Positions 45,347 to 54,868 of a stretch of 64,000 bases of DNA are shown piece after piece. A program made the position numbers and the translations under genes. The notes below the pieces were generated by a model. It searched no databases, was not told where the DNA came from, and saw only the letters and a list, made by a program, of their open reading frames with translations. Origin of the DNA: Oceanibaculum nanhaiense (GTDB lineage: Bacteria; Pseudomonadota; Alphaproteobacteria; Oceanibaculales; Oceanibaculaceae); contig NZ_MPOB01000003.1 in the NCBI RefSeq assembly GCF_002148795.1, positions 1-64,000 of the forward strand. The letters run 5' to 3'. Position 1 is the stretch's first letter. Each line of letters begins with the position of its first letter.

Positions 45347-47035
45347 GCCGGCGCGGAGCGACTTCAGGAAGTCCCCGACCTTGGCCTGCAGGGTCTGCGA
45401 ATTGCTGGACAGATCATTGGCCGCTTCCAGCAGCTTCTCCGAGACGGCGCCGGCCTGATTGGCCGCATCGCTGACCTGACCGATATTGCCGGAAATCTGC
45501 TGCGTGCCGGCCGAGACCTGCTGCACATTGCGCACGATTTCCTGCGTCGCCGCCGATTGCTCTTCGATGGCGGCACTGATCGCCGTCGCCGATTCCGATA
45601 CCGAGCCGATGATCTCGCGGATATGGCTCATCTCGCCGGCCGCCCCGCCAACAGCGGTTCGGATACCGTCGATATGGCTCTTGATCTCTTCCGTCGCCTT
45701 GGCGGTCTGACTGGCCAGGTTCTTCACTTCCGACGCCACAACCGCGAACCCCTTGCCCATCTCGCCGGCACGCGCCGCCTCGATGGTGGCATTAAGCGCC
45801 AGCAGGTTGGTCTGCGCCGCGATGTCGGCGATCAAATTCAGCACATTGCCGATTTCCTCGGCAGCGCTGACCAGCCCCTGAATGGTGCTGGACGAGCGAT
45901 CCGCCGCGGTCACCGCCTGCTGGCTGACGTCGCGGGCATTACCGGTCTGCCGGCCGATCTCCTGGATCGAAACGGTCAGCTCCTCGGCGGCGGCGGCGAC
46001 CGTCTGCACATTATTGGCGGCATCCTGCGTGGCGCTCGTGGCCTGATTCGCCTGGTCGCGGGTGACCGACGAGACGCTGGCCATTTCCGTGGCCCCCTGA
46101 CGCACATCCTGGGAGGCGCTGGAGACCTGCACCACGACGCTCTCGATGGTCGTCTGGAACTGGTCGGCAATGCGGCGCAGATCGTCCTGGCGCGCCTGCG
46201 CGGCGGCCAGCTTCATGGCTTCCTGCTCGTTGCGCAGTTTCTCGGTCTCTGCGGCAGCGGCGCGCAACACCTCCAGCGAGCGGCCGATCCGGCCAATCTC
46301 GTCACGACGGCCCTGATCCGGCACTTCCCGCGACAGATCGCCAGCCGCCATGGCCTCCATCACGCCGGACACACCACGCATCGATGTGCTCACATCGCGG
46401 GAGATTACCACGGCGATGCCGATACCGATCAGCACCAGCACGCCCATCAGGGCGCCGACACGCAGCGCCTTCTCCAGGAAGGCGGCATCCAGATCGTCGG
46501 TATAGACGCCGGTGCCGACCATGATGTTCCAGCCCGGCACAAGCATGCCCCAGCTGATCTTGTTGATCGGCTCGGCATCCTTCACCTTCGGCCAGAGATA
46601 ATCGAACCGTCCGCCCTCGGGCCCGGATTCGGCAGCGCGGCGCATTTCGCGCAACACGAAGGTGCCGTTGGAATCCTGCAGGCCCCACAAATTCTTGCCC
46701 TGCATGTCGGCGCGGATATGGGCAAAATTGTCGCCTTCCAGCGTCCAGGCGAACAGATACTCAACCTTTTCATAGACCATGGAGCTGGTGGTAACGCGCC
46801 AGCTCTCCTTCGCCTGCTGCTCGGTCAGCTCGCCAGCGGCAACGCGCTTCTGCAGTGCCAGCGCCACATTTACGCTGGCCTCGGTCAGCGCCTTCACCTT
46901 GGCCAGCCGCTCGGCCAGCATCGCGCCATGCATGTTGGACAGGGTCAGGCCAACACCGAGCGCCATGGTCAGCACCAGCACCCCGATAATCACACCCAGC
47001 TTTGCGGAAATGGACAGGTTTTTGAAAAGCGACAC
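45344..47035 (-). CDS. Membrane methyl-accepting chemotaxis protein with a single Cache-like domain
   Basis: 563 aa. TM1 lies near 10-31, an extracytoplasmic domain (about 32-185) with a [15 protein letters not shown] and [10 protein letters not shown] pattern typical of single Cache domains follows, and TM2 is near 190-212. A HAMP domain runs to about 265, then the methylation helices and the signalling tip [21 protein letters not shown] near 395-415. Single Cache receptors often detect small carboxylates, which fits the neighbouring carboxylate uptake genes; the ligand is inferred only. Convergent with a GntR gene. Confidence 0.93.
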   Translation of the reverse strand: MSLFKNLSISAKLGVIIGVLVLTMALGVGLTLSNMHGAMLAERLAKVKALTEASVNVALALQKRVAAGELTEQQAKESWRVTTSSMVYEKVEYLFAWTLEGDNFAHIRADMQGKNLWGLQDSNGTFVLREMRRAAESGPEGGRFDYLWPKVKDAEPINKISWGMLVPGWNIMVGTGVYTDDLDAAFLEKALRVGALMGVLVLIGIGIAVVISRDVSTSMRGVSGVMEAMAAGDLSREVPDQGRRDEIGRIGRSLEVLRAAAAETEKLRNEQEAMKLAAAQARQDDLRRIADQFQTTIESVVVQVSSASQDVRQGATEMASVSSVTRDQANQATSATQDAANNVQTVAAAAEELTVSIQEIGRQTGNARDVSQQAVTAADRSSSTIQGLVSAAEEIGNVLNLIADIAAQTNLLALNATIEAARAGEMGKGFAVVASEVKNLASQTAKATEEIKSHIDGIRTAVGGAAGEMSHIREIIGSVSESATAISAAIEEQSAATQEIVRNVQQVSAGTQQISGNIGQVSDAANQAGAVSEKLLEAANDLSSNSQTLQAKVGDFLKSLRAG

Positions 47036-47155
47036 CGTGAATCCCCCGGAATCGATTGAGATGCCTTAGCCATACCGCACACATATAAAAAAAGTATTAA
47101 GTACCCCAAAAATGGGCGCTAACAGGTTGATGAGAGAGCCGATTGACGTTGCTCC

Positions 47156-47170
47156 GGTTATCAGACAACC
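47156..47170 (+). promoter_or_regulatory. Candidate GntR operator upstream of the second regulator
   Basis: GGTTATC-A-GACAACC is an inverted repeat with one mismatch (6 of 7 pairs) 8 bp before the second GntR gene's ATG. FCD-type GntR regulators often bind TNGT-rich inverted sites just ahead of their own gene. Autoregulation of the regulator-amidohydrolase-TRAP unit is inferred. Confidence 0.5.
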
Positions 47171-47178
47171 TGCGCGCC

Positions 47179-47904
47179 ATGCAGAAGTTCGACACCATCG
47201 CCAAGCCGCAGCGGCTGACCGACCAGATCGCGCAGGTGCTCGCCACCCGCATCCGGGACGGGCAGTTCCTGCCTGGCGAAAGACTGCCGACGGAAAAGGA
47301 TATGGCCGAGCTGTTCGGTGTCAGCCGCTCGGTCGTGCGGGAAGCCGTGTCGATGCTGAAATATGACGGTCTGGTGGAAACCCGGCAGGGCAGCGGGGTC
47401 TTCGTCAACAGCAACCCGAACACGCGCTCCTTCCGCATCGAATGCGGGCTGCTGGGCGGTCCCGCCGATCTGCGCGCCGTGTTCGAGCTGCGCGGCATCG
47501 TCGAATCGGCTGCCGCCGCGCTGGCGGCGGAGCGCCGCGCGCCCGAGGACATCGCCATCCTGCGCGGCCATCTGGAAGCGATGGCAACGGACATCGCCGC
47601 CGGGCGCGAGGGTGTGGATGCCGATACCGCCTTCCACACCGCCATCGCGCGCGCCGCCGACAATGCCTATCTGATGCGCTTCGCCGAATTCCTCGGCACC
47701 TCCCTGCGCGAGGCGATCCGCGCGGCGCGCAGCAATTCCGCCCGTTATCCGGGCACGCCTGACCAGGTGCAGGACGAACACCGCGCCGTCTTCGAGGCGG
47801 TTGCCGCCGGCGACCCGAAAGCAGCCGGCAAAGCCATGCGCCGGCACATCGAAAATGCGATGCGCCGGCTGGGTCTCGACATAGAAGAAAAGCTGGAGGA
47901 ATAG
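47179..47904 (+). CDS. GntR-family regulator, FCD subfamily (second)
   Basis: 241 aa from the ATG at 47179. The HTH is near 45-65 (LFGVSRSVVREAVSML), followed by an FCD domain with FHTAIARAADN near 155 and a terminal HRAVFEAVAAGDPKAAG segment. It differs from the first regulator in having a longer N-terminus and a different wing. It starts the amidohydrolase-TRAP unit and probably controls it. The amidohydrolase gene follows 2 bp after its stop. Confidence 0.9.
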   Translation: MQKFDTIAKPQRLTDQIAQVLATRIRDGQFLPGERLPTEKDMAELFGVSRSVVREAVSMLKYDGLVETRQGSGVFVNSNPNTRSFRIECGLLGGPADLRAVFELRGIVESAAAALAAERRAPEDIAILRGHLEAMATDIAAGREGVDADTAFHTAIARAADNAYLMRFAEFLGTSLREAIRAARSNSARYPGTPDQVQDEHRAVFEAVAAGDPKAAGKAMRRHIENAMRRLGLDIEEKLEE

Positions 47905-47906
47905 GA

Positions 47907-48803
47907 ATGAGTGCCACCATCGACGACGCCCCGCCCATCCCTGGACCGGACCGGTCCCCGCGCAAGCCAAAGCTGCTGCTGCCGCCGGGCAGCTGCGACT
48001 GCCATGCGCATGTCTTCGGCCCGATGGCGCGCTTCCCCTACTCCACCCCGCGCAGCTACACGCCGCCGGATTCGCCGCTGGCCGAGTATCTCGCCATGCA
48101 TGACACGCTGGGCGTCGAGCGCGGCGTGCTGGTGCAGCCCAGCGTCTATGGCACCGACAATGACGCGATGATGGAGGCGCTGCACGCGCATCCGGACCGG
48201 CTGCGCGGCGTCGCGGTCGTGGAGCCCACCATATCCGAGGCAGAACTGAAGGCGCTGCATGAGGGTGGCGTGCGCGGCGTGCGCGTGAATGTGCTGTTCA
48301 AGGGCGGCGTGCCGATCTCCGCCGCGCGCCCTCTGGCCGAACGCATCGCGCCCTATGGCTGGCATGTGCAGTTCCTGATCGACGTGTCCAACCATCCGAC
48401 ACTGGATGAAGAGCTGGCTGGTTTCCCGACGCCGGTGGTGATCGACCATATGGGCCATTGTGACGTCGCCAAGACGGCGACCGATCCCGGCTTCGCAGCG
48501 CTGCTGCGGCTGCTCGATGGCGGGCGCTGCTGGGTGAAACTGTCCGGCCCCTATCGTATTACCGCACGGCCTGCCGTCCCGTTCGACGATGTGACGCAGG
48601 TCGCCCGCACGCTGGTCGCCCGGCGCCCGGACCGTATGGTCTGGGGCACCGACTGGCCGCATCCGTCGATCAAGACGGACATGCCGAACGACGGCGATCT
48701 CGTCGAGATGCTTGCCGACTGGGTGCCCGACGCGGCAACGCGCCAGCGCATCCTGGTCGATAACCCGGCGGCGCTCTATGACTTCCCGCCGCTGAACAAG
48801 TAA
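47907..48803 (+). CDS. Amidohydrolase family protein, 2-pyrone-4,6-dicarboxylate hydrolase-like
   Basis: 298 aa. The metal-binding region starts CDCHAHVFGP near residue 30; the later histidine regions are VIDHMGH near 182 and the aspartate in WGTDWPHP near 250. This is the TIM-barrel metal-dependent hydrolase fold of the PDC hydrolase/ACMSD group. It would open a lactone or act on a carboxylated aromatic intermediate; the substrate is unknown. Co-transcribed with the preceding GntR regulator and TRAP genes, it probably converts the imported substrate. Confidence 0.85.
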   Translation: MSATIDDAPPIPGPDRSPRKPKLLLPPGSCDCHAHVFGPMARFPYSTPRSYTPPDSPLAEYLAMHDTLGVERGVLVQPSVYGTDNDAMMEALHAHPDRLRGVAVVEPTISEAELKALHEGGVRGVRVNVLFKGGVPISAARPLAERIAPYGWHVQFLIDVSNHPTLDEELAGFPTPVVIDHMGHCDVAKTATDPGFAALLRLLDGGRCWVKLSGPYRITARPAVPFDDVTQVARTLVARRPDRMVWGTDWPHPSIKTDMPNDGDLVEMLADWVPDAATRQRILVDNPAALYDFPPLNK

Positions 48804-48885
48804 GCCCACCACTGAACAAACAAGAAAGCGCCGAAGCGCCCATCACTAACCCTCCACCCCAAGAATCATCGGGAGAATCGACATC

Positions 48886-49881
48886 ATGACCATCGCACTG
48901 AAACTGAAAACCCTGTCGCTGGCCGTGGCGGTCGCCGCCCTCGGCATCGCCGCGCCGGCCTCGGCCCAGACCGTCATGAAGCTGGGCTGGACCACCTCCG
49001 ACGGCGCCAAGGATCCCTATGCCATCGGCGCCCGCGCCTTCAAGGACGAGGTCGAGAAGCGCACCGGCGGCAAGATCGAGGTGCAGCTCTACCCGAACCG
49101 CCAGCTCGGCGACGAGAAGGACATGCTGGAAGGCATGCGCTTCGGCACCATCGATGCCGGCATCATCACCAACGCCGTGGTCGCCAACGTCGCCCCGGCC
49201 TTCCAGCTGAACGACCTGCCCTTCCTGTTCTCCAGCGAGGAGCAGGCGCACAAGGTGCTGGACGGCGATGTCGGCCAGCGCCTCGGCAAGGAGCTGGAAT
49301 CCAAGGGGCTCTATGTGCTGGGCTTCATGGAAGGCGGTTTCCGCAACATGATCAACAACGTCCGCCCGGTCGTCGAGCCGAAGGATGTCGGCGGCGTGAA
49401 GTACCGCGTCATGCAGAACCCGGTCTATATCGACATGTTCTCCTCGCTGGGCGGCAGCGCCGTGCCGATGGCCTGGGGCGAGACCTTTACCGCCGTGCAG
49501 CAGGGCACCATCGACGGGCTGGAAATCCCGGTCGCGGTCATCAGCTCGAACAAATACAACGAAGTGACGAAGTTCCTGTCGCTGACCAACCACACCTATT
49601 CGGTGATCGAGCTGCTGGTTTCCAAGCGCAATTTCGACCGTCTGCCGGAAGACCAGCAGAAGGCCGTGCGTGAGGCAGCAAAGGCCGCGACCGCGGCGCA
49701 GCGCCAGGCCGCCTTCGCCAATGTGAAGGAGCTGCTGGCGGATCTCGAATCCAAGGGCATGCAGGTGAACAAGATCAGCGATCCGGCTGCTTTCCGCGCC
49801 TCGGTGAAACCGGTCTATGACAAGTTCCGCCGCCCGATCGGCGCCGACCTCATGGATGCCGCCCTTAAGGCAGTTCAGTAA
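48886..49881 (+). CDS. dctP: TRAP transporter substrate-binding protein (DctP)
   Basis: 331 aa. A signal peptide (about 1-26) ends in APASAQ. The mature part reads VMKLGWTTSDGAKDPYAIGA, and the ligand-contacting arginine region is KYRVMQNPVYIDMFSSLGG near 165, typical of the DctP family where Arg holds the substrate carboxylate. It is a periplasmic binder for an organic acid, delivered to DctQ and DctM. A hairpin follows its stop and may stabilise its message. Confidence 0.96.
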   Translation: MTIALKLKTLSLAVAVAALGIAAPASAQTVMKLGWTTSDGAKDPYAIGARAFKDEVEKRTGGKIEVQLYPNRQLGDEKDMLEGMRFGTIDAGIITNAVVANVAPAFQLNDLPFLFSSEEQAHKVLDGDVGQRLGKELESKGLYVLGFMEGGFRNMINNVRPVVEPKDVGGVKYRVMQNPVYIDMFSSLGGSAVPMAWGETFTAVQQGTIDGLEIPVAVISSNKYNEVTKFLSLTNHTYSVIELLVSKRNFDRLPEDQQKAVREAAKAATAAQRQAAFANVKELLADLESKGMQVNKISDPAAFRASVKPVYDKFRRPIGADLMDAALKAVQ

Positions 49882-49916
49882 GCGTCTGCCAAATAGCTTA
49901 CCTGAAATGGCAGTTG

Positions 49917-49944
49917 CGAGCGTGCGGGGAAACCCGCACGCTCG
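49917..49944 (+). promoter_or_regulatory. Intercistronic stem-loop between dctP and dctQ
   Basis: A perfect 12-bp stem CGAGCGTGCGGG with its complement encloses a GAAA tetraloop, a very stable fold. There is no T-run, so it is not a standard terminator. Such stem-loops after binding-protein genes often protect the upstream message and allow more binding protein than permease to be made. The function here is inferred. Confidence 0.75.
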
Positions 49945-49974
49945 TTCGCCTATTCGATCGCAGGAAAGTCTCGC

Positions 49975-50511
49975 ATGAACACCCCTTTCCCGATTCGCCT
50001 GCTGGACGGCCCAACTCGTCTGCTGGACGGGCTGAGCAGCCTCGCCGGACGTGCCAGCGGTTATGTCTCGGTCGCCATGACGCTGATCATGCTGGCCGTG
50101 CTCGTCGCGCAGGTGGCGGCACGCTATTTCTTCAATATCGCGCTCAGCTGGAGCGAGGAGTTGTCGCTGCTGCTGTTCACCTGGGTCGTGCTGCTGATCG
50201 GCAGCCTGGGCGTGCGCGAAGGCTTTCATGTGCGCCTGACGCTGCTGCCCGACCTGCTGAAACCGGCCCAGCAACGCTGGCTGGAGCGGCTGATCCTGCT
50301 GGGCATACTGGGATTTGGCGTCATGCTGGCGCTGGGCGGTTACACCTACGTCATCGAGACAGTCGGCCAGACCTCCGCCGCCATCGCCTATCCGATCGAG
50401 GTGCTGCATCTGGCGGCGCCGGTCTGCGGCGCGCTGGTCGCCCTGCATGCGTTGGCGAAACTCGCCACCTCTTTCCTTCCCGATCCTGCCATCCCGAGCG
50501 AGGCCGGCTGA
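49975..50511 (+). CDS. dctQ: TRAP transporter small permease (DctQ)
   Basis: 178 aa. Four hydrophobic segments are visible (about 32-53, 63-82, 101-122 and 140-158) with the SWSEELSLLLFTW motif near 55-67 that is diagnostic of DctQ. It forms the permease with DctM. dctM starts 1 bp after the stop codon, so the two are translated together. Confidence 0.95.
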   Translation: MNTPFPIRLLDGPTRLLDGLSSLAGRASGYVSVAMTLIMLAVLVAQVAARYFFNIALSWSEELSLLLFTWVVLLIGSLGVREGFHVRLTLLPDLLKPAQQRWLERLILLGILGFGVMLALGGYTYVIETVGQTSAAIAYPIEVLHLAAPVCGALVALHALAKLATSFLPDPAIPSEAG

Positions 50512-50512
50512 C

Positions 50513-51790
50513 ATGTCCGAAGCTGCCTGGATCCTGAGCGCCGGCTTCGCCGGCATGCTGCTGCTCGGCGTACCCTTCGCCTTCGCGCTGGGCATCGCCA
50601 CGCTGGCCGCCCTCATCGCCTCCGACATCGAGGTGATCGCGCTCGCCCAGAAGATGATCTCCGGCTCGCAATCCTTCAGCCTGCTGGCGATCCCGTTCTT
50701 CGTGCTGGCCGGCGATCTGATGACCGCCGGCGGCCTGTCGCGCCGGCTGGTCGCTGTCGCCAATTCGCTGGTGCGCCATGTCACCGGCGGGCTTGGCATG
50801 GTCGCCGTCATCGCGGCGATCTTCTTCGCGGCGATTTCCGGTTCCGCCCCGGCCACCACGGCGGCGATCGGCACCATCATGATCCCCGAGATGGAGAAGC
50901 GCGGCTATAACCGCGCCTTCGCCACCGCGCTGGCCGTCTCCGCCGGCATCATCGGGCCGTTGATCCCGCCCTCCATCCCGTTCGTGATCTGGGGTGTCAT
51001 CGCCGAACAATCGATTGCCCGGCTGTTCCTGTCCGGCCTCGTGCCCGGCATCCTGCTGGGCGTCGGGCTTATGGTTGTGTGCTGGTTCTATGCCCGCCGC
51101 CATGCGATCCCACGCGAGGAACGCGCCACCGGCCGCGAGATGGCCTTTGCCTTCTGGGACGGCAAATGGGCGCTGGGCGGCCCGGTCATCATCCTGGGCG
51201 GCATCTATGGCGGTATCTTCACCCCGACCGAGGCCGCCGTTGTCGGCGCCTTCTACGCCCTGGTCGTCGGCATGTTCGTCCATCGCGAGGTGAAGCTGGC
51301 CGACCTGCCGCGCATCACGCTGGGCGCGCTGCGCACCACTGCCATCGTCATGTTCATCATCACCGCCGCCGCCGGCTTCGGCTGGCTGGTCGCCTTCGAG
51401 CAGCTGCCGCCGAAGATTGCCGCCCTCATCACGCAAGTCTCCGACCATAACTGGCTGGTGCTGCTGACCATCAACGCGCTGCTGCTGCTGATCGGCGCGG
51501 TCATGGACAATGTCGCGGCCATGGTCATTCTGGGCGGCGTGCTGATCACCGCCGGCAACGATCTCGGCATGGACCCGATCCATCTGGGCGCCATGGTCAC
51601 CACCAACCTGACCGTCGGCATGGCGACCCCGCCCTTCGGCTATGCGCTGTTCGTCGGCGCCGCCGTCAGCAAGGTCAGCATCTGGAACATCGCCAAGGCG
51701 ATGGGGCCGATGATCGCGATCATGGTGCTGGTGCTGCTGGCCGTCACCTTCATTCCGGCGGTGAGTCTGGGGCTGCAGTCGTTGCTGTAG
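50513..51790 (+). CDS. dctM: TRAP transporter large permease (DctM)
   Basis: 425 aa from the ATG at 50513. It has about 12 hydrophobic segments, with GSQSFSLLAIPFFVLAGDLM near 45-64 and the GSAPATTAAIGTIMIPEM helix near 105-122, both typical of DctM. It drives uptake with the sodium gradient. It is the last gene of the TRAP unit. Its stop codon lies in a 15-bp duplication and the gene overlaps the convergent PaaK-like gene by 41 bp. Confidence 0.95.
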   Translation: MSEAAWILSAGFAGMLLLGVPFAFALGIATLAALIASDIEVIALAQKMISGSQSFSLLAIPFFVLAGDLMTAGGLSRRLVAVANSLVRHVTGGLGMVAVIAAIFFAAISGSAPATTAAIGTIMIPEMEKRGYNRAFATALAVSAGIIGPLIPPSIPFVIWGVIAEQSIARLFLSGLVPGILLGVGLMVVCWFYARRHAIPREERATGREMAFAFWDGKWALGGPVIILGGIYGGIFTPTEAAVVGAFYALVVGMFVHREVKLADLPRITLGALRTTAIVMFIITAAAGFGWLVAFEQLPPKIAALITQVSDHNWLVLLTINALLLLIGAVMDNVAAMVILGGVLITAGNDLGMDPIHLGAMVTTNLTVGMATPPFGYALFVGAAVSKVSIWNIAKAMGPMIAIMVLVLLAVTFIPAVSLGLQSLL

Positions 51791-53189
51791 CCCCCACTGC
51801 TGTAGCCCCTGCGCCCCCGCGCGCACGGTCGAGACGGGTCACATCCTGCCGCTTCCAGCGGTGGCCCCAGTCGATCCGGCCGGCCTGGGTGACGATGGCG
51901 GGCATCGGGTGTCCCAGCACCTTGGCAAGCATGGCCCGGAGGGCGTCCAGCTCCTCCGGAGCCAGCTTCCGTTCTGCCTCCACAAAGGCCTCGATCTGGC
52001 CGTCGGCATACTGCACCACACGGTAGTCGCGCACGGGGGCGATGCCGCGCCAGTATTCGCCGCTCAGCCGGGCCAGGCGGAGCGTGCCATCCGGCATGCG
52101 GATGAAGCTGCGCTCCCGCCCGTGCAGCGCGCCGATTACCGGCAGCGTCCGGCCGCAGGCGCAGACATCCTGCTGTGGCGCCCATTCAGCATAATCGCCA
52201 ATCTCATAGCGGATCAGCGGCATGGCGAGACCGTGCAGCGCGGTCAGCGCCACCCGACCCGCCTGTCCCGGCGGACAGGGCTGCCCGGCCTCGTCCAGGA
52301 TTTCCACCAGCACCGATGCGCTCAGCGTGTGATAGCGCTCCTCATGCGCCGGGCACTGAAAGGCGATCCAGCCAATCTCCTCGCAGGAATAGCGGTCGAT
52401 CACCCGCGCGCCGAACGCCGCCCGCACCCGCGCCCTGATCTCCGGCGTCACCGTCTCGCCGAAGGTGATGATCTGCTCCAGCCCCACCGGCCTGGGGCCG
52501 CCCACAAGAGAGAGTTCAGCTAATCGCAGGGCCAGCGCCGGTGTCGTCACCAGGTAGGGCACCCCGAGCCCGGCCAGCCAGGACAGGATATCCTCCGGCG
52601 CATGCCCGATCATGTTGCGGCAATGGGCAACGCCCTGGTGCCCCAGCGCCTCGTAGAGCGGCCCCCAGGTCGGCAGCACCGCATCCGCCATATCCTTGGC
52701 GATGGCGATCGGGCGCCTGGAATCGCGGCCATGCCAGCGATTGTCGAGAAAGGTGAGCGCGGTATAGAGCGGCTGGTGCATCGGCAGATAGCGTTCGACG
52801 GCGACCGGCACGCCGGTGGACCCGGAGGTCCGCGCGATGACGATCCTGTCCTCCGCCATCCACGGCGCGCGGGCCTTCAGGGCGTTCCCCTGTTCCTGCA
52901 GCACGGCACGGGTCAGGACCGGCAAATCCCGGATCAGATCCAGCGCGGTCTCGCCTTCCTGCAAGGGCCGGTCGGGATCAACGCCCGACGCCGCCAGACG
53001 GTCGCGCCAGAAGGGTGAGAAATCGCGGGCATGGCGCAGCAGCGTCCGCAGGCTGCCCAGCTGGCGCCTGTCCTGCTCCGCCGCGGGAAGACGCTCGAAG
53101 GCATCGAGCTGCGCCGCCAGATTGAGCGTCCGCGTCGCGGCGGGCGGCAGCGCACCGGCCGGCGCAGGCGGTAAATTGTCCTGATCCAT
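51750..53189 (-). CDS. PaaK-like adenylate-forming enzyme
   Basis: 479 aa. Residues about 120-140 carry the ATP-binding motif IARTSGSTGVPV, then a SCEEIGWIAFQCP region near 260 and a late GRERSFIRMPDG segment near 365. The fold is that of phenylacetate-CoA ligase and capsule-related CapK proteins, which activate a carboxylate with ATP. The carboxylate is unknown. Because it overlaps dctM at the end and points the other way, it is not part of the TRAP transcript. The Ala- and Thr-rich C-terminal 25 residues are the part that overlaps. Confidence 0.8.
   Translation of the reverse strand: MDQDNLPPAPAGALPPAATRTLNLAAQLDAFERLPAAEQDRRQLGSLRTLLRHARDFSPFWRDRLAASGVDPDRPLQEGETALDLIRDLPVLTRAVLQEQGNALKARAPWMAEDRIVIARTSGSTGVPVAVERYLPMHQPLYTALTFLDNRWHGRDSRRPIAIAKDMADAVLPTWGPLYEALGHQGVAHCRNMIGHAPEDILSWLAGLGVPYLVTTPALALRLAELSLVGGPRPVGLEQIITFGETVTPEIRARVRAAFGARVIDRYSCEEIGWIAFQCPAHEERYHTLSASVLVEILDEAGQPCPPGQAGRVALTALHGLAMPLIRYEIGDYAEWAPQQDVCACGRTLPVIGALHGRERSFIRMPDGTLRLARLSGEYWRGIAPVRDYRVVQYADGQIEAFVEAERKLAPEELDALRAMLAKVLGHPMPAIVTQAGRIDWGHRWKRQDVTRLDRARGGAGATAVGATATTAAPDSPPE
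51783..51812. repeat. 15-bp-period duplication with stop codons at the dctM end
   Basis: TGCTGTAGCCCC occurs at 51783-51794 and 51798-51809, a period of 15 bp. The first copy contains the dctM stop (TAG at 51788-51790), and the second has another in-frame TAG at 51803-51805. It also falls inside the C-terminal codons of the overlapping minus-strand gene. Confidence 0.9.
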
Positions 53190-53353
53190 GCCTCAAAATA
53201 TCGAGTGTCGAGGAGCCGGGCCAGCAGGCAGCGACGAAAAGATGGATAGAATGCGCACTAAGGAGTTGAGACGTCGTCTATGCCGGCCTAAACCGGAACG
53301 ATAAAGATGCGCATGATCCCCTTTTTGGCTGCCTGGAAAGACATCGACCGGCC

Positions 53354-54805
53354 ATGCTTGACGTAAGAACCCTGCTGGTGGTGATACTTGTGGTCGCGGT
53401 CCTTCAGGGCATCGGCTTCCTGGTATTGCACCGGACGCAGCCTGGCGTGCCGGGCCTGCGCAGCTATGGCATGGCCTTCATTATCTTCGCCATCGGCATG
53501 GCGCTGACCGCCGCGCGCGGCGCGATATCCGATCTGTACAGTATCCTGCTCGGCAATCTGCTCATCGGCCTTGGCCATCTGGTGCTTGCGGACGGCCTCT
53601 GCCGCTTCTTCGGCAAGCGCCGCCCGCACTGGCTGGATATGATCTTTGCCGTTAGCTACCTGGTGGTGTTTCCGCTCTGCGTCTTTCTTGACCCCGGTAA
53701 CACCTCGATCCGGGTATTGCTGTCCGGCCTGGTGCTGGGATCGGCCTTCCTCCTGATCGTCTGGCTGCTGTGGCAGGATGAGGATTATCCGCGGCCCCTG
53801 CGCTGGACGCTGATCACCCTGACGCTCATCCACGTCACGCTGCTGAACGGCCGTGGCATCGTCATGATCTTGACGCCGGGCCAGGTGGAGATGGTGGCGA
53901 ACGATCCGCTGCATGCCCTGCTGTTCATGGAGACCAATGTCTACATGACCTTCCTGTTCGTCGGCCTGGTCGGGCTGGTGATGGCGCGCATCACGGCCGA
54001 TATCGCGCGAAAGAACCGCGAGCTTACGACCGAAATCGGTATCCGCCGGCAACTGCAGGAGGATCTGTCGGTCAGCTTTGCGAAGGAAAGCGAGTTGCGT
54101 CAGCAGCAACAGCATCTCCTGCATCTGGTCAGCCACGAGTTCCGCACCCCCCTGGCCATCATCGAGCGTGCCGTGGAGATGATCGGCGTACTGATGACAG
54201 CGCCCCCCGCCGCCATCTCGGAACGGCTGAGCGCGATCCGCGAGGCGGTGCGCCGGCAGCGCCTGCTGGTCCAGACCTTCCTCGCCACGGAGCGGATCGA
54301 TGAGGGAATCGTCCAGAAGGAACCGCTCGACCTGCGGTCGCTGGGACAGGATGCCGTCTGCTATTTCGCCAGCACCGGGCAGGAGGCACGCATCCGCTTT
54401 TCTGCCACACAGGAATATCTCCCGATGATCGGCGATGCGGCAATGCTCTCAACCCTGTTCGTGAACCTGCTTGATAATGCCCTGAAATATTCGCCCGCGG
54501 ACAAGCCTGTCAATTTCGAGCTGCGCCGCGAGGGCGACAGGGCCATCACAAGCATCGCCGATCAGGGAATCGGCATTCCCCCCGAAGAGCTGGAGCATAT
54601 CGGCCAGCGTTTCTTCCGGGCCTCCAACGCCAGCAGCCATAGCGGCACCGGCCTCGGCCTGCATACGGCGATGCGTCTCGTCGAACTGCATGAGGGCGAG
54701 ATGCGGATCGACAGCAGCCAGGGTCAGGGGACAACGATCCTGGTGAGTCTACCGCTTTCGACATACGAGGTGAACACAAACCAGCCATCCCTTGTGAAAG
54801 CTTGA
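53354..54805 (+). CDS. Seven-helix membrane sensor histidine kinase
   Basis: 483 aa. Seven hydrophobic segments fill residues about 5-212, without a large periplasmic loop, so sensing is likely within the membrane. A coiled-coil linker follows. The phospho-accepting H box is VSHEFRTPLAII near 256-267, and the ATPase domain has the N box FVNLLDNALKYS near 370, then DQGIGIPPEELE near 400 and GTGLGLHTA near 425. It passes phosphate to the response regulator encoded 63 bp downstream. The signal is unknown. Confidence 0.92.
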   Translation: MLDVRTLLVVILVVAVLQGIGFLVLHRTQPGVPGLRSYGMAFIIFAIGMALTAARGAISDLYSILLGNLLIGLGHLVLADGLCRFFGKRRPHWLDMIFAVSYLVVFPLCVFLDPGNTSIRVLLSGLVLGSAFLLIVWLLWQDEDYPRPLRWTLITLTLIHVTLLNGRGIVMILTPGQVEMVANDPLHALLFMETNVYMTFLFVGLVGLVMARITADIARKNRELTTEIGIRRQLQEDLSVSFAKESELRQQQQHLLHLVSHEFRTPLAIIERAVEMIGVLMTAPPAAISERLSAIREAVRRQRLLVQTFLATERIDEGIVQKEPLDLRSLGQDAVCYFASTGQEARIRFSATQEYLPMIGDAAMLSTLFVNLLDNALKYSPADKPVNFELRREGDRAITSIADQGIGIPPEELEHIGQRFFRASNASSHSGTGLGLHTAMRLVELHEGEMRIDSSQGQGTTILVSLPLSTYEVNTNQPSLVKA

Positions 54806-54868
54806 GGCAAAGCTTGCCATCACTGTATGGTTAATAAGAGCAACTGAAAATAAGACGCAAAATTGACC

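Noticed and set aside
48790-48826. Repeat of CTGAACAA near the amidohydrolase stop
   Set aside because: The period is 20 bp and only about 8-10 bases match, so it does not belong with the 15-bp duplications.
54863-54868. TTG start for the response regulator
   Set aside because: The ATG two codons later gives the standard OmpR-family N-terminus; no better ribosome-binding site favours TTG.
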